Source of the DNA: CAWCDJ01 sp963836015
GTDB lineage: Bacteria; Acidobacteriota; Terriglobia; Bryobacterales; Bryobacteraceae
Direction: 5' to 3'
DNA: 64,000 nucleotides
Assembly: GCA_963836015.1 (NCBI GenBank)
Contig: CAWIIF010000002.1
Coordinates: 248,001 to 312,000 of the forward strand
Within the stretch, counting starts at the first letter, position 1; the number at the start of each line of letters is the position of its first letter. Below are positions 40,432 through 48,142 of this stretch, piece by piece. The notes under the pieces were generated by a model that saw only the letters and a list, made by a program, of their open reading frames with translations, was not told the DNA's origin and did not search any database. Both the position numbers and the translations under genes were made by a program.

Positions 40432-42984
40432 TCAAACCGCGCCGTCCAGCGTATACAGATCCGAGATGATGCTCTCGTAGTTATAGGCGTAGGCGCCGAG
40501 ATCCGGTGACAGCAGAATGGGACCCAATCCCGTAATGCCGGCGAGATTCGATGGCTGGAACTTCCTCCACTCGGAGCGGGTGCCGGTCGAGATGTCCACT
40601 TTATCCACCCGGGCCGGCAACGATTGGAGGTCCTGCACATAGGCGAAGCGCGAGTCAGGACTGAATGCGATGACCTCTTCGCCCCTCCCGAGCCCTTGCG
40701 CGACCCGCGGGTCGCCGCCGGCCACGGGAATCAGAAACTGTTTTCCCTTCGAGCAACCCTGGCAGTAGCGGCCATCCGGCGTCAATGGACGGCCACAAAG
40801 ATCCATACCGGGCGGGGAGATTGGTTGGGGCAGGCCCCCATTAATGTCCTGGGTGAAGACGCGGGGCTTGCCATTCTCGTAGGCGGAAAGGAGCAGCCGC
40901 TGCGAGCCCGGCAGCCAGTTCACATACGCGAGATCGTCCGCCCGTCCCCGCGGCAGCGTACGCGTTTCGCCGGCGCCGGTCGGCAGCAATACGACCTGCG
41001 GTTTCGGTTCGGCGCTGAGGCAGGCGACCCACTGTCCGTCGGGCGACAGCACCGGAAAGACGCCGGAGCCCAGTTGCGTGGGCGGCGACCCGTCCATCGG
41101 TCGAAGGTAGACTGCGGGTTTGCCGCCTACCGCCGCACCGCCTTCAAAGAACATCAGGGTCTTTCCGTCGGCGGACAGGTCGGTCGCGGAGCCGGTATCC
41201 AGCCAGGAAAGGTCGCGCTCGGGCTTGCCGTTCCCCTGGCAAGCCAGGATTCCATAACGGTACAGCTCGTGAGTCAGAAGCAGTTTGCCGGTGGGCGCCG
41301 CATCGTGCACCAGCAGTCGGCCGGACTCGGCGGCCGCGAGGCGCTCCCTGCCCGACAGCGAAACCGCGTACAACTGGCGTCCGCCGATCTGGGGAGCGGC
41401 GGTGACGAACAACTCGTCGCCCTTGGGGGACCATGCAAGACCCTGAGCGCTGCGCCAATCCCGCGATATCTTGCGGCGCTTCCCTGCCCTGTCCACAACG
41501 GCCACGAAGCCGGCATCGTCGCCGGAGCGAGGCTGATCGATGAAGGCCACGAGCCGGCCATCCGGCGACACACGCGGATCGGCGATCTTGCCGTCGGTTT
41601 CATAGAGGACGGTTCCCGCTGGGTATTCGAGTTTGTACCGCGGCGTGGTGGGCCGCACGACCGCCAGTTGGTCGCCCGCGGGGCTCCAGTCGGCCGATTG
41701 GACATTGCGGATCAGTTCCCGCGCGGACCCTCCGGCCAGGGGCGCGATGGAGAGCGTCCCCTGCCGCTCCATGGGTGTCTGCGGCCTGAGAGCCGATAGA
41801 AGAGCCATCTCGCTCCTGGAAGAGATCGCGAGAATGTACGCGGGGGGAAGATCGAGCGGACGATACTCCGGGCGGTCGGGGCGCCCGGAGAACAGCCGGA
41901 CGCCGTCCTGATCCCACGCCGCGCTGTAGATGATGGTCTGGCCGTCCGGAGAGAACCGCGCCGACGTGACGTAGCCGCGCCGGTAGGTGACCCTTCGAAA
42001 CTCGGCGCGCGCCCGGGGAGCCGTGATGCGGCCCACGTATGCGGCTCCGGCGAGCAGGCCCGCCGCCGGCACCGACGCGAGGCCCCACAGCAGTCTCCGG
42101 CGCGACGGGGCGGCCGCCAACGCCGTGGGCGTGCGGGTGCCCAGGCTGGCGGAGACCGCTTCTACCACGAAGGCCAGATCGCGCGCCGATTGAAAGCGGT
42201 CTTCGCGGCGCTTCTCGAGGCAGCGGCGCACCACATCGTCCAAGGCCGCCGGCAGGTCCGGGTTGGCCTGCGTAACGGGCGGCGGCTCCCGCCGCAGGAT
42301 GGCGGTCATCGTCTCCGCGGCCGTCTCGGATTCGAACGCGCGCTTACCGGTGCACATCTCGTACAGCACCGACCCGTAAGAGAAGATATCGGAGCGCGCA
42401 TCGACCGGCTCGCCGCGCACCTGCTCGGGCGACATGTAGGCCGGCGTCCCCAGGACCACGCCGGGCTGGGTCAAGGTCACGGTTTCGGAATCGGCCGCCG
42501 CCGCGGTCGCTTCGAGTTTCGCGATGCCGAAATCCAGGATCTTCACGTTGCCGTCGCGAGTGAGGAAGATGTTCTCGGGCTTCAGGTCTCGATGGACGAT
42601 GCCCTGCGCGTGGGCGGCGGCGATCCCGGCGGCGATCTGTTGCGCGCAAGCAAACAGCTTCCGACCGGTCATCGCGCCGAGGGCGAGAGCCTGCCGCAGC
42701 GTTTGTCCCTGGAGCAGTTCGGTGACGACGTAGAGCTGGCCGCCGGTATCTCCGACATCGAACACGGAGACGATATTCGGATGGTTGAGCGCGCCGGTGG
42801 AGCGGGCCTCCTGCTCGAAACGGCTGAGCAGATCGCGATTTCCCGAGAAGCGTTCGTCGAGTACCTTGATGGCGACATCACGGCCCAGCCGGGTGTCCCT
42901 GGCTCGATAGACCACGCCCATGCCGCCCTGGCCGACCACCGAGACGATCTGATAAGGCCCGAGCCGCTTCCCCGCCTGGTGCAT
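40432..42984 (-). CDS. Ser/Thr protein kinase (PASTA-less, PknB-like) with TM segment and WD40-like/TolB propeller
   Basis: 850 residues from ATG 42984. Kinase domain 11-275: glycine loop VGQGGMGVVYRA, Lys40 (VAIK), HRDLKPENIF with Asp133, DFG Asp151, GTPAYMSPEQV. One membrane helix at about 298-318 (LLWGLASVPAAGLLAGAAYVG) separates it from a roughly 500-residue extracytoplasmic beta-propeller of TolB/WD40-like repeats (ARFSPDGQTIIYS, RVSPDGRLVAF, DLSADGKTLMFF, VLSPDGQWVACL). This is the typical Acidobacteria receptor-kinase layout: an external propeller senses, the internal kinase signals. It is transcribed divergently from the SRPBCC-ArsR operon; an operator-like site lies 65 bp before its start. 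Confidence 0.92.
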   Translation of the reverse strand: MHQAGKRLGPYQIVSVVGQGGMGVVYRARDTRLGRDVAIKVLDERFSGNRDLLSRFEQEARSTGALNHPNIVSVFDVGDTGGQLYVVTELLQGQTLRQALALGAMTGRKLFACAQQIAAGIAAAHAQGIVHRDLKPENIFLTRDGNVKILDFGIAKLEATAAAADSETVTLTQPGVVLGTPAYMSPEQVRGEPVDARSDIFSYGSVLYEMCTGKRAFESETAAETMTAILRREPPPVTQANPDLPAALDDVVRRCLEKRREDRFQSARDLAFVVEAVSASLGTRTPTALAAAPSRRRLLWGLASVPAAGLLAGAAYVGRITAPRARAEFRRVTYRRGYVTSARFSPDGQTIIYSAAWDQDGVRLFSGRPDRPEYRPLDLPPAYILAISSRSEMALLSALRPQTPMERQGTLSIAPLAGGSARELIRNVQSADWSPAGDQLAVVRPTTPRYKLEYPAGTVLYETDGKIADPRVSPDGRLVAFIDQPRSGDDAGFVAVVDRAGKRRKISRDWRSAQGLAWSPKGDELFVTAAPQIGGRQLYAVSLSGRERLAAAESGRLLVHDAAPTGKLLLTHELYRYGILACQGNGKPERDLSWLDTGSATDLSADGKTLMFFEGGAAVGGKPAVYLRPMDGSPPTQLGSGVFPVLSPDGQWVACLSAEPKPQVVLLPTGAGETRTLPRGRADDLAYVNWLPGSQRLLLSAYENGKPRVFTQDINGGLPQPISPPGMDLCGRPLTPDGRYCQGCSKGKQFLIPVAGGDPRVAQGLGRGEEVIAFSPDSRFAYVQDLQSLPARVDKVDISTGTRSEWRKFQPSNLAGITGLGPILLSPDLGAYAYNYESIISDLYTLDGAV

Positions 42985-43048
42985 CCCGTGCGCCTCCTGT
43001 ATCCATGGAATTGTAGTCGATATCGGCGGGATCGGGCGGCGCAAAGAA

Positions 43049-43113
43049 ATACTGAAGTACCCACTTGACTATTGCACCAGGCCGGGTGATACTGAAGTGC
43101 GTACTTCACTATT
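43049..43113. promoter_or_regulatory. pair of 25-bp operator-like repeats upstream of the SRPBCC-ArsR operon
   Basis: 43049-43073 and 43089-43113 match at 21 of 25 positions and their centres are exactly 40 bp apart. Each holds an imperfect or perfect dyad: AAGT-ACCC-ACTT in the first and TGAAGT-GCGT-ACTTCA in the second. The second copy abuts the AGGAGAGG ribosome-binding site of the SRPBCC gene. The arrangement fits cooperative binding of the ArsR dimer encoded two genes on, and could also affect the divergent kinase gene. Confidence 0.65.
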
Positions 43114-43128
43114 AGGAGAGGACAAACC

Positions 43129-43602
43129 ATGCAAGAACAATCCGTCATCCACAGCACATTCGTCATTGAGCGGAGCTACCCAAAGCCGCCGCAACGCGTG
43201 TTCTCGGCGTTCGCCGATGCGGCCAAGAGGCGCCGCTGGTTCGCCGAAGGGGAGAACCACGACGTCGAGGAGTTCGAGATGGACTTTCGAGAAGGGGGCA
43301 CCGAGCGGATCCGGTACCGCTTCAATGAAGGCACTCCCCTTCAGGGCCTCGCTCTTACGTACCAGGGCGCTTATCACGACATCGTGCCCGACCGGCGCAT
43401 CGTCACTGGTTCTACCATGACGCTCGGCGACCGGCACATCTCCGCCTCACTGGTGACGATCGAGCTTCTGCCGACGGACCAGGGGACGGACCTCGTCTGC
43501 ACCCATCAGGGAGCATTCTTCGAGGGCTCCGACGGGCCCCAAATGCGGGAAGGCGGATGGCGCAAACTATTCGACCGGCTGGCAACCGAACTGACCCGGT
43601 AG
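43129..43602 (+). CDS. SRPBCC-family (AHSA1/activator of Hsp90 ATPase-like) protein
   Basis: A 157-residue protein with START/Bet-v-1-like fold. FVIERSYPKPPQRVFSAFADAAKRRRWFAEGE is the family opening; GGTERIRYRF, DIVPDRRIVTGSTMTLGD, TIELLPTDQGTDLVCTHQGAF and the terminal helix GGWRKLFDRLATEL follow. These proteins bind hydrophobic ligands and are almost always paired with an ArsR repressor, as here. The ribosome-binding site is AGGAGAGG. Confidence 0.9.
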   Translation: MQEQSVIHSTFVIERSYPKPPQRVFSAFADAAKRRRWFAEGENHDVEEFEMDFREGGTERIRYRFNEGTPLQGLALTYQGAYHDIVPDRRIVTGSTMTLGDRHISASLVTIELLPTDQGTDLVCTHQGAFFEGSDGPQMREGGWRKLFDRLATELTR

Positions 43603-43625
43603 CCCACCCCTGAAAAGCACACGCA

Positions 43626-43955
43626 ATGCGCAGCAAAGTGAATATCGACCGTGTATTTCATGCCCTTGGCGATCCCACGCGGCGGGCAATCGTAGAGAAG
43701 CTCAGCGAAGGGCCTCTTTCCGTCTCGCGGCTGGCCTCGCCTCTCGATATCACCCTGACGGCGGTAGCGCAACACCTCCAGGTGTTGGAGGAGAGCGGGC
43801 TGGTGCACACCGAAAAGGTCGGAAGGGTGCGCACCTGCCGGATCGAAAGCGCCGGATTTTCGGCCCTGGAGAAGTGGCTCGGCGATCGCCGTTCGACATG
43901 GGAACGCCGGCTGGACCGGCTGGGCGATCTGCTCGCGGAACCCGACGAAGGGTGA
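43626..43955 (+). CDS. ArsR-family winged-helix repressor
   Basis: A 109-residue protein: VFHALGDPTRRAIVEKLSEGPLSVSRLASPLDITLTAVAQHLQVLEESGLVHTEKVGRVRTCRIE is a textbook ArsR wHTH. It lacks the Cys metal-sensing motif, as do most SRPBCC-linked members that respond to non-metal signals. It is 23 bp after the SRPBCC stop and is the presumed binder of the two sites at 43049-43113. Confidence 0.9.
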   Translation: MRSKVNIDRVFHALGDPTRRAIVEKLSEGPLSVSRLASPLDITLTAVAQHLQVLEESGLVHTEKVGRVRTCRIESAGFSALEKWLGDRRSTWERRLDRLGDLLAEPDEG

Positions 43956-43973
43956 ACACAGGGAGGTTTCGTC

Positions 43974-46427
43974 ATGACGTTCGTACTCGACATGAAAGTG
44001 GCGTTCCGTTCGCTGGCCCGCACCAGGGGGTTCGCGGCGGCCGTGGTGCTCACGCTGGCACTCGGTATCGGCGCCAACACGGCGATTTTCAGCGTAGTCC
44101 GCGGGGTGCTTCTGCGACCGCTGGTGAACCGCGATGAAGACCGCATCATCTACATCCGCCAGAGCGCACCGGGCCTCGGAATCGAGAATGCTTACTTTTC
44201 GGTGCCGGAGATCCAGGACCTGCGCTCGCGCCTGAAGTCCTTCAGCGCGATCGGCGATTTCTCCACCATCGGCTTCACCATGATCGGCCTCGGCGAGCCG
44301 CGCGAGGTGCGCGCGGGGGTTGTCGGCGGCACCTATTTCGACGTGATGGGCCTGCGGCCGGCGATCGGGCGGCTGCTCGATTCTCGCGACGACGGCCCGA
44401 ACGCCGGCGGCGCGGTCGTCCTGACCTACCGGTTCTGGACGGCGGCGCTTCACAGCGACCCGTCGGTGGTCGGAAAGGTGGTGCGGCTCGGCCCGCGGTC
44501 CGCCACGGTGGTAGGGGTATTGGAACCCTCGATACCTTATCCGGCGGAAACCGAGATCATCGCGAACATCGTCACCAGCCCGCACCACCTGTCGGCGACG
44601 ATGATGACCAGCCGGCTCCATCGCATGACCGAGATTTTCGGGCGGCTGGCCGCCGGCGCGACCCTGGAACAAGCCCGCGCGGAGCTTCAGGCGGCTCACG
44701 CGGCGATGATGAAAGAGCATCCGGAAGCGTATTCTCCCAAAGGGGAGGCACGGATTTCCGCGGTACGGCTGCGCGACCAGGTCACGTCGAAAGCCAAGAC
44801 TGTGCTCTGGCTTCTGCTGGCGGCGTCGGGGTTGATCTTCCTCGTCGGGTGTTCGAACGCGGCCAACCTCATTCTTGCCCGGACGGTTCGCCGCGAACGC
44901 GAACTGGCGATTCGCGCGGCGTTGGGCGCGGACACGGGCGGGTTGCGGCGCATCCTGCTGGCCGAGAGTCTTCTGCTCTGCGGCGCGGGAGCCGCGGTGG
45001 GGGTGCTGAGCGCGCGGCCGATGGCCGCCATACTGGCGCGTTATGTCTCCCGGTTTTCGAGCCGCGCGCTGGAGATAACGGTTGATTCCCACATGCTGTG
45101 GGCAGCCGCGGGTCTGGCGCTGATCGCGGCGGCGCTTTTGGCGTTCGTGCCGCGTCTCCCGTCGGGCGACCGACGGAAGGGGGTCAGCCTTGCGAATGGA
45201 GGGTTGCGGACCACCGCGGGCCCGACGCGCCGTCTCAAGATCTTCGCGGTCACACAGATCGCCGCGTCGTTCGTGCTGCTGGCCGGCTCCGCCATGCTGC
45301 TGCGGACGCTCCTTGCGCTACAGGCGGCCGATACCGGGATCGACACGCGCGGCGTTCTCTCGATGAACCTGCCGGTGAATTCGTATGGGCGGACACCGGA
45401 TCAAGTCGCGGCTTTCTATCAGGAAGCGATCCGGCGCATCGACCGGCTGCCGGGGGTAGACGGAGCAGCCTTGGGAATCCTGACACCCTGGCGGGAGCGC
45501 GGCAAGTTCGGGCCCGGCTTCCAGTTCACGGCCGAAGGTTCCGTTCGCGGACCGGCGGAGGACAATCCGCGCGGGCGATTCCGGGTAGTGTCGCCCGGAT
45601 TCTTCGCGGCGCTCGGCGTGCCGATCGTCGGCGGACGGGATTTCAACGATCTCGATCGCAAGGGCAGCGAGCCGGTGGTGATTGTGAGCAGGAGCGTAGC
45701 ACAGCGAATGTTTCCGAACCAGGAGGCCCTCAACCGGCACCTCACCTGGACGGATCCCTACGTGAAATTCGTCGGGATCACTTCGGCGCCGCAGCGCATC
45801 GTCGGGATCGCGGCAGATATCGACGATGAGGATGTAGTCTCCGGCCCGGCGATGACCGTGTATACTCCGCTCGGCCAGGGACCTCTCTTTGGCGGACGCC
45901 TCTTTGTCCACGCAGCCTCGGATCCCTACCGCCTGGTGAGCCCGATCACCCGCACGATCCACGACTTGTCGGCGGACCAGCCCGTGGAGCGCGCGATGAC
46001 GCTGGAGGATGTCCGCGCGGAGGTGCTGACACCGGACCGGCTGAACGCGATTGTGTTCGGCGTCTTCGCGATGGTGGCGCTGGCGATTGCGGTGGTCGGG
46101 GTGGCGGGCGTGCTGGCATTTTCGGTGAGCGGCCGGACCCGCGAGTTCGGGATCCGGCTGGCCGTGGGGGCACGGCCGCGGCATGTGCTGGCGCGGGTCA
46201 TCGCGGAGGGAGCCGTGATGGCGGCCGGAGGGATTGCGGCGGGGATGACTTGCGGGTTCGTCTTGCGACAACTGGCGGGAAGCTACTTCGACAATGTGCG
46301 AACGCCGGAGGCGTGGGTGGTAGGCGGGGCGGCAGGCGTATTGCTGGCGGCCGCGGCGCTCGCGTCGGCAGTACCGGCGATGCGCGCGGCACAGGTGGAT
46401 GTGGTTCAGGCGTTGCGGGCAGAGTAA
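43974..46427 (+). CDS. ADOP-family MacB/FtsX-like permease
   Basis: An 817-residue member of the same family. DMKVAFRSLARTRGFAAAVVLTLALGIGANTAIFSVVRGVLLRPL starts the protein; the periplasmic domain includes VMGLRPAIGRLLDSRDDG. Two FtsX cores carry NAANLILARTVRRERELAIRAALGADTGGLRR and SGRTREFGIRLAVGARPRHVLARVIAEG. It ends AAQVDVVQALRAE. It begins 18 bp after the ArsR stop, so it may belong to that operon and be under the same repressor. Confidence 0.9.
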   Translation: MTFVLDMKVAFRSLARTRGFAAAVVLTLALGIGANTAIFSVVRGVLLRPLVNRDEDRIIYIRQSAPGLGIENAYFSVPEIQDLRSRLKSFSAIGDFSTIGFTMIGLGEPREVRAGVVGGTYFDVMGLRPAIGRLLDSRDDGPNAGGAVVLTYRFWTAALHSDPSVVGKVVRLGPRSATVVGVLEPSIPYPAETEIIANIVTSPHHLSATMMTSRLHRMTEIFGRLAAGATLEQARAELQAAHAAMMKEHPEAYSPKGEARISAVRLRDQVTSKAKTVLWLLLAASGLIFLVGCSNAANLILARTVRRERELAIRAALGADTGGLRRILLAESLLLCGAGAAVGVLSARPMAAILARYVSRFSSRALEITVDSHMLWAAAGLALIAAALLAFVPRLPSGDRRKGVSLANGGLRTTAGPTRRLKIFAVTQIAASFVLLAGSAMLLRTLLALQAADTGIDTRGVLSMNLPVNSYGRTPDQVAAFYQEAIRRIDRLPGVDGAALGILTPWRERGKFGPGFQFTAEGSVRGPAEDNPRGRFRVVSPGFFAALGVPIVGGRDFNDLDRKGSEPVVIVSRSVAQRMFPNQEALNRHLTWTDPYVKFVGITSAPQRIVGIAADIDDEDVVSGPAMTVYTPLGQGPLFGGRLFVHAASDPYRLVSPITRTIHDLSADQPVERAMTLEDVRAEVLTPDRLNAIVFGVFAMVALAIAVVGVAGVLAFSVSGRTREFGIRLAVGARPRHVLARVIAEGAVMAAGGIAAGMTCGFVLRQLAGSYFDNVRTPEAWVVGGAAGVLLAAAALASAVPAMRAAQVDVVQALRAE

Positions 46428-46500
46428 CCTCGCATGGCGACAACGGCGCGGCCCAAAGATCTCATCCTCATCCGGCTTGGGGGCACGGCTGGCACCGCAG

Positions 46501-47937
46501 GTCAAGTTGAAGCTTGCGTTTTTAACCGTGTTTAACATACGATGACCCTATATTCGCAACCGTTGCTTCAGGTACGCCAATGCCTAGCCACGTGCAGAAC
46601 GGTATCGTATCCAGCGTTCTTGTGCGCCAGCAGGTCGAGAAGATCCTTCAGAGCGCGGAGTTCAGCGGCTCGGAGGTTCTCCGCAATCTCCTTTCTTTCC
46701 TGACCCGCCATTCCATCGAAAAGCCTGGCGAAGTGGTCAAGGAGTACGATCTGGCGGTAGGCGCACTGGGGAAGCCGGAAGGATTCGACCCGCGGGTAGA
46801 CTCGGCTGTGCGGGTCCACACGACGCGATTGCGCGCGAAGCTGGCTCAATACTATATGTCGGCCGGCGCCGCGGACGAGGTTCTGATCGAGGTACCTAAA
46901 GGTTCGTATCATATCTCCTGGCACTACCGGTCTTTCGATTCCAATCCTTCCGCGGTTCCTGCGGAGAACCTGGCCGCGCCGGAAGCAGCGGCGGTCTCTT
47001 CCCGTAAGTGGTTCGCGGTCGGGTTCGCGGCTGCGGCGGTTTTGTCCTGCGCCGCGGCCGGAACCTGGGTATTCGCGGAGCCCCCCAAGATTCCCGCTGT
47101 TGTGAAATCGTTTTGGCAGCCATTCCTGCAATCTCCGCTGCCGCCGATTATCGTGTTTTCCAACCATCGCTTTGCGGGTTCTTCCGCGACCGGGTTACGC
47201 TACTTTCGGGAAGGCATCGACGCTCCGTCGGAAAGCAACGATACCTATTCGGGAACGGGAACCGTGATGGCGGTGGCCGAGCTGAGCGATCTGCTTTCAC
47301 TCGCCGGCCGCCCGCCCCGCCTGAAGCGGGCGGAACTCCTCTCCTGGGACGAGGCGCAGGATGCGAACATCGCGTTCATCGGGGCTCCCGAGGCTAACAC
47401 GCGGCTAAAGGACCTCGCCCCCCTTCAGCATTTCTCGTTCAAGTCGACATACGAGGAGCCCAGGTTCGGCACCGGCGGGATCGTGAACCTCCATCCGGCT
47501 CCCGGCGAGGAATCGATCTATTTTGGCTCCGGCAGGCCGTTCACATTCGATTACGCGGTGATCGCCCTGCTGCCCAACCTGCATCCCGGGCACAAGGTGC
47601 TGATCCTGGCCGGCACCAACACCTACGGCTGCCAGGCGGCGGCGGATTTCATCACTCGTCCGGATCTGCTGCCGGAGCTATACGTCCGGTTGGGTGTTCC
47701 AAAAGGCGGAAAGCTTCCGGATTTCGAGGCCCTCATCAAAGTCGCTATCAGCGGCGGAGTACCGATCCATCCTCAGTTGGTCGTGGTTCGCACTCACACG
47801 ACCGCACCTGCTCAAAAGTAACTCACCGTCTGCAAGGACCAAGCCATCCAGCTCGCCGCACCTATCGGGGTTTACCCTGTGCTTTGAACGGTATAGCGCA
47901 GGCTAACAACGGTTTTCTACCTAAGCTTCAACTTGAC
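46501..47937. repeat. 15-bp inverted repeat flanking the winged-helix sensor gene
   Basis: GTCAAGTTGAAGCTT at 46501-46515 is the exact reverse complement of AAGCTTCAACTTGAC at 47923-47937. Just inside each arm a further weak similarity exists (AACCGTGTTTAAC on the left; AACCGTTGTTAGC when the right side is read on the other strand). The enclosed 1.4 kb holds a single gene with its upstream region. No target-site duplication or transposase is seen, so this may be a pair of regulator sites rather than an element boundary. Confidence 0.6.
46580..47821 (+). CDS. winged-helix DNA-binding membrane sensor-like protein
   Basis: A 413-residue protein. Residues about 15-115 form a cytoplasmic DNA-binding domain: VRQQVEKILQSAEFSGSEVLRNLLSFL, KEYDLAVGALGKPEGFDPRVDSAVRVHTTRLRAKLAQYY and EVLIEVPKGSYHISW. 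This is the acidobacterial relative of the OmpR-type winged helix. One membrane helix follows at about 142-165 (FAVGFAAAAVLSCAAAGTWVF), then an extracytoplasmic domain of about 240 residues (ELSDLLSLAGRPPRLK, VLILAGTNTYGCQAAADFIT). The layout is ToxR-like: a membrane-bound regulator reading an external signal. A TonB-dependent receptor follows 321 bp downstream and is a candidate target. Confidence 0.75.
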   Translation: MPSHVQNGIVSSVLVRQQVEKILQSAEFSGSEVLRNLLSFLTRHSIEKPGEVVKEYDLAVGALGKPEGFDPRVDSAVRVHTTRLRAKLAQYYMSAGAADEVLIEVPKGSYHISWHYRSFDSNPSAVPAENLAAPEAAAVSSRKWFAVGFAAAAVLSCAAAGTWVFAEPPKIPAVVKSFWQPFLQSPLPPIIVFSNHRFAGSSATGLRYFREGIDAPSESNDTYSGTGTVMAVAELSDLLSLAGRPPRLKRAELLSWDEAQDANIAFIGAPEANTRLKDLAPLQHFSFKSTYEEPRFGTGGIVNLHPAPGEESIYFGSGRPFTFDYAVIALLPNLHPGHKVLILAGTNTYGCQAAADFITRPDLLPELYVRLGVPKGGKLPDFEALIKVAISGGVPIHPQLVVVRTHTTAPAQK

Positions 47938-48142
47938 AAGCGTCTTTCTTGAGCCAATCATCGCATCATCGGCTGGTAAGTTTCGCAGGGCAACCCGGAG
48001 TATGTCACCTGGCCGTGGCACGATCAAACTGCGGTTTTGAGCTGGATGGACACCTCTATGGATGGAATTCAGCAAAAGGGGGAAGCGAATGGCGCAGGAT
48101 AGAAGCTCTCGAGACAATGCCGGAGGGAGTGAGGGCCACGGC
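47822..48142 (+). promoter_or_regulatory. 321-bp intergenic region upstream of the TonB-dependent receptor
   Basis: It contains the right arm of the 15-bp inverted repeat (47923-47937). GGAGGGAGTGAGG 13-20 bp before ATG 48143 can serve as ribosome-binding site. In-frame ATGs at 48062 and 48089 are possible alternative starts but give an implausible h-region. No clear sigma-70 boxes were identified. Confidence 0.35.

Noticed and set aside
46501..47937. Insertion sequence bounded by 15-bp inverted repeats
   Set aside because: The only enclosed gene is a DNA-binding membrane protein without transposase motifs, and no target-site duplication flanks the arms.
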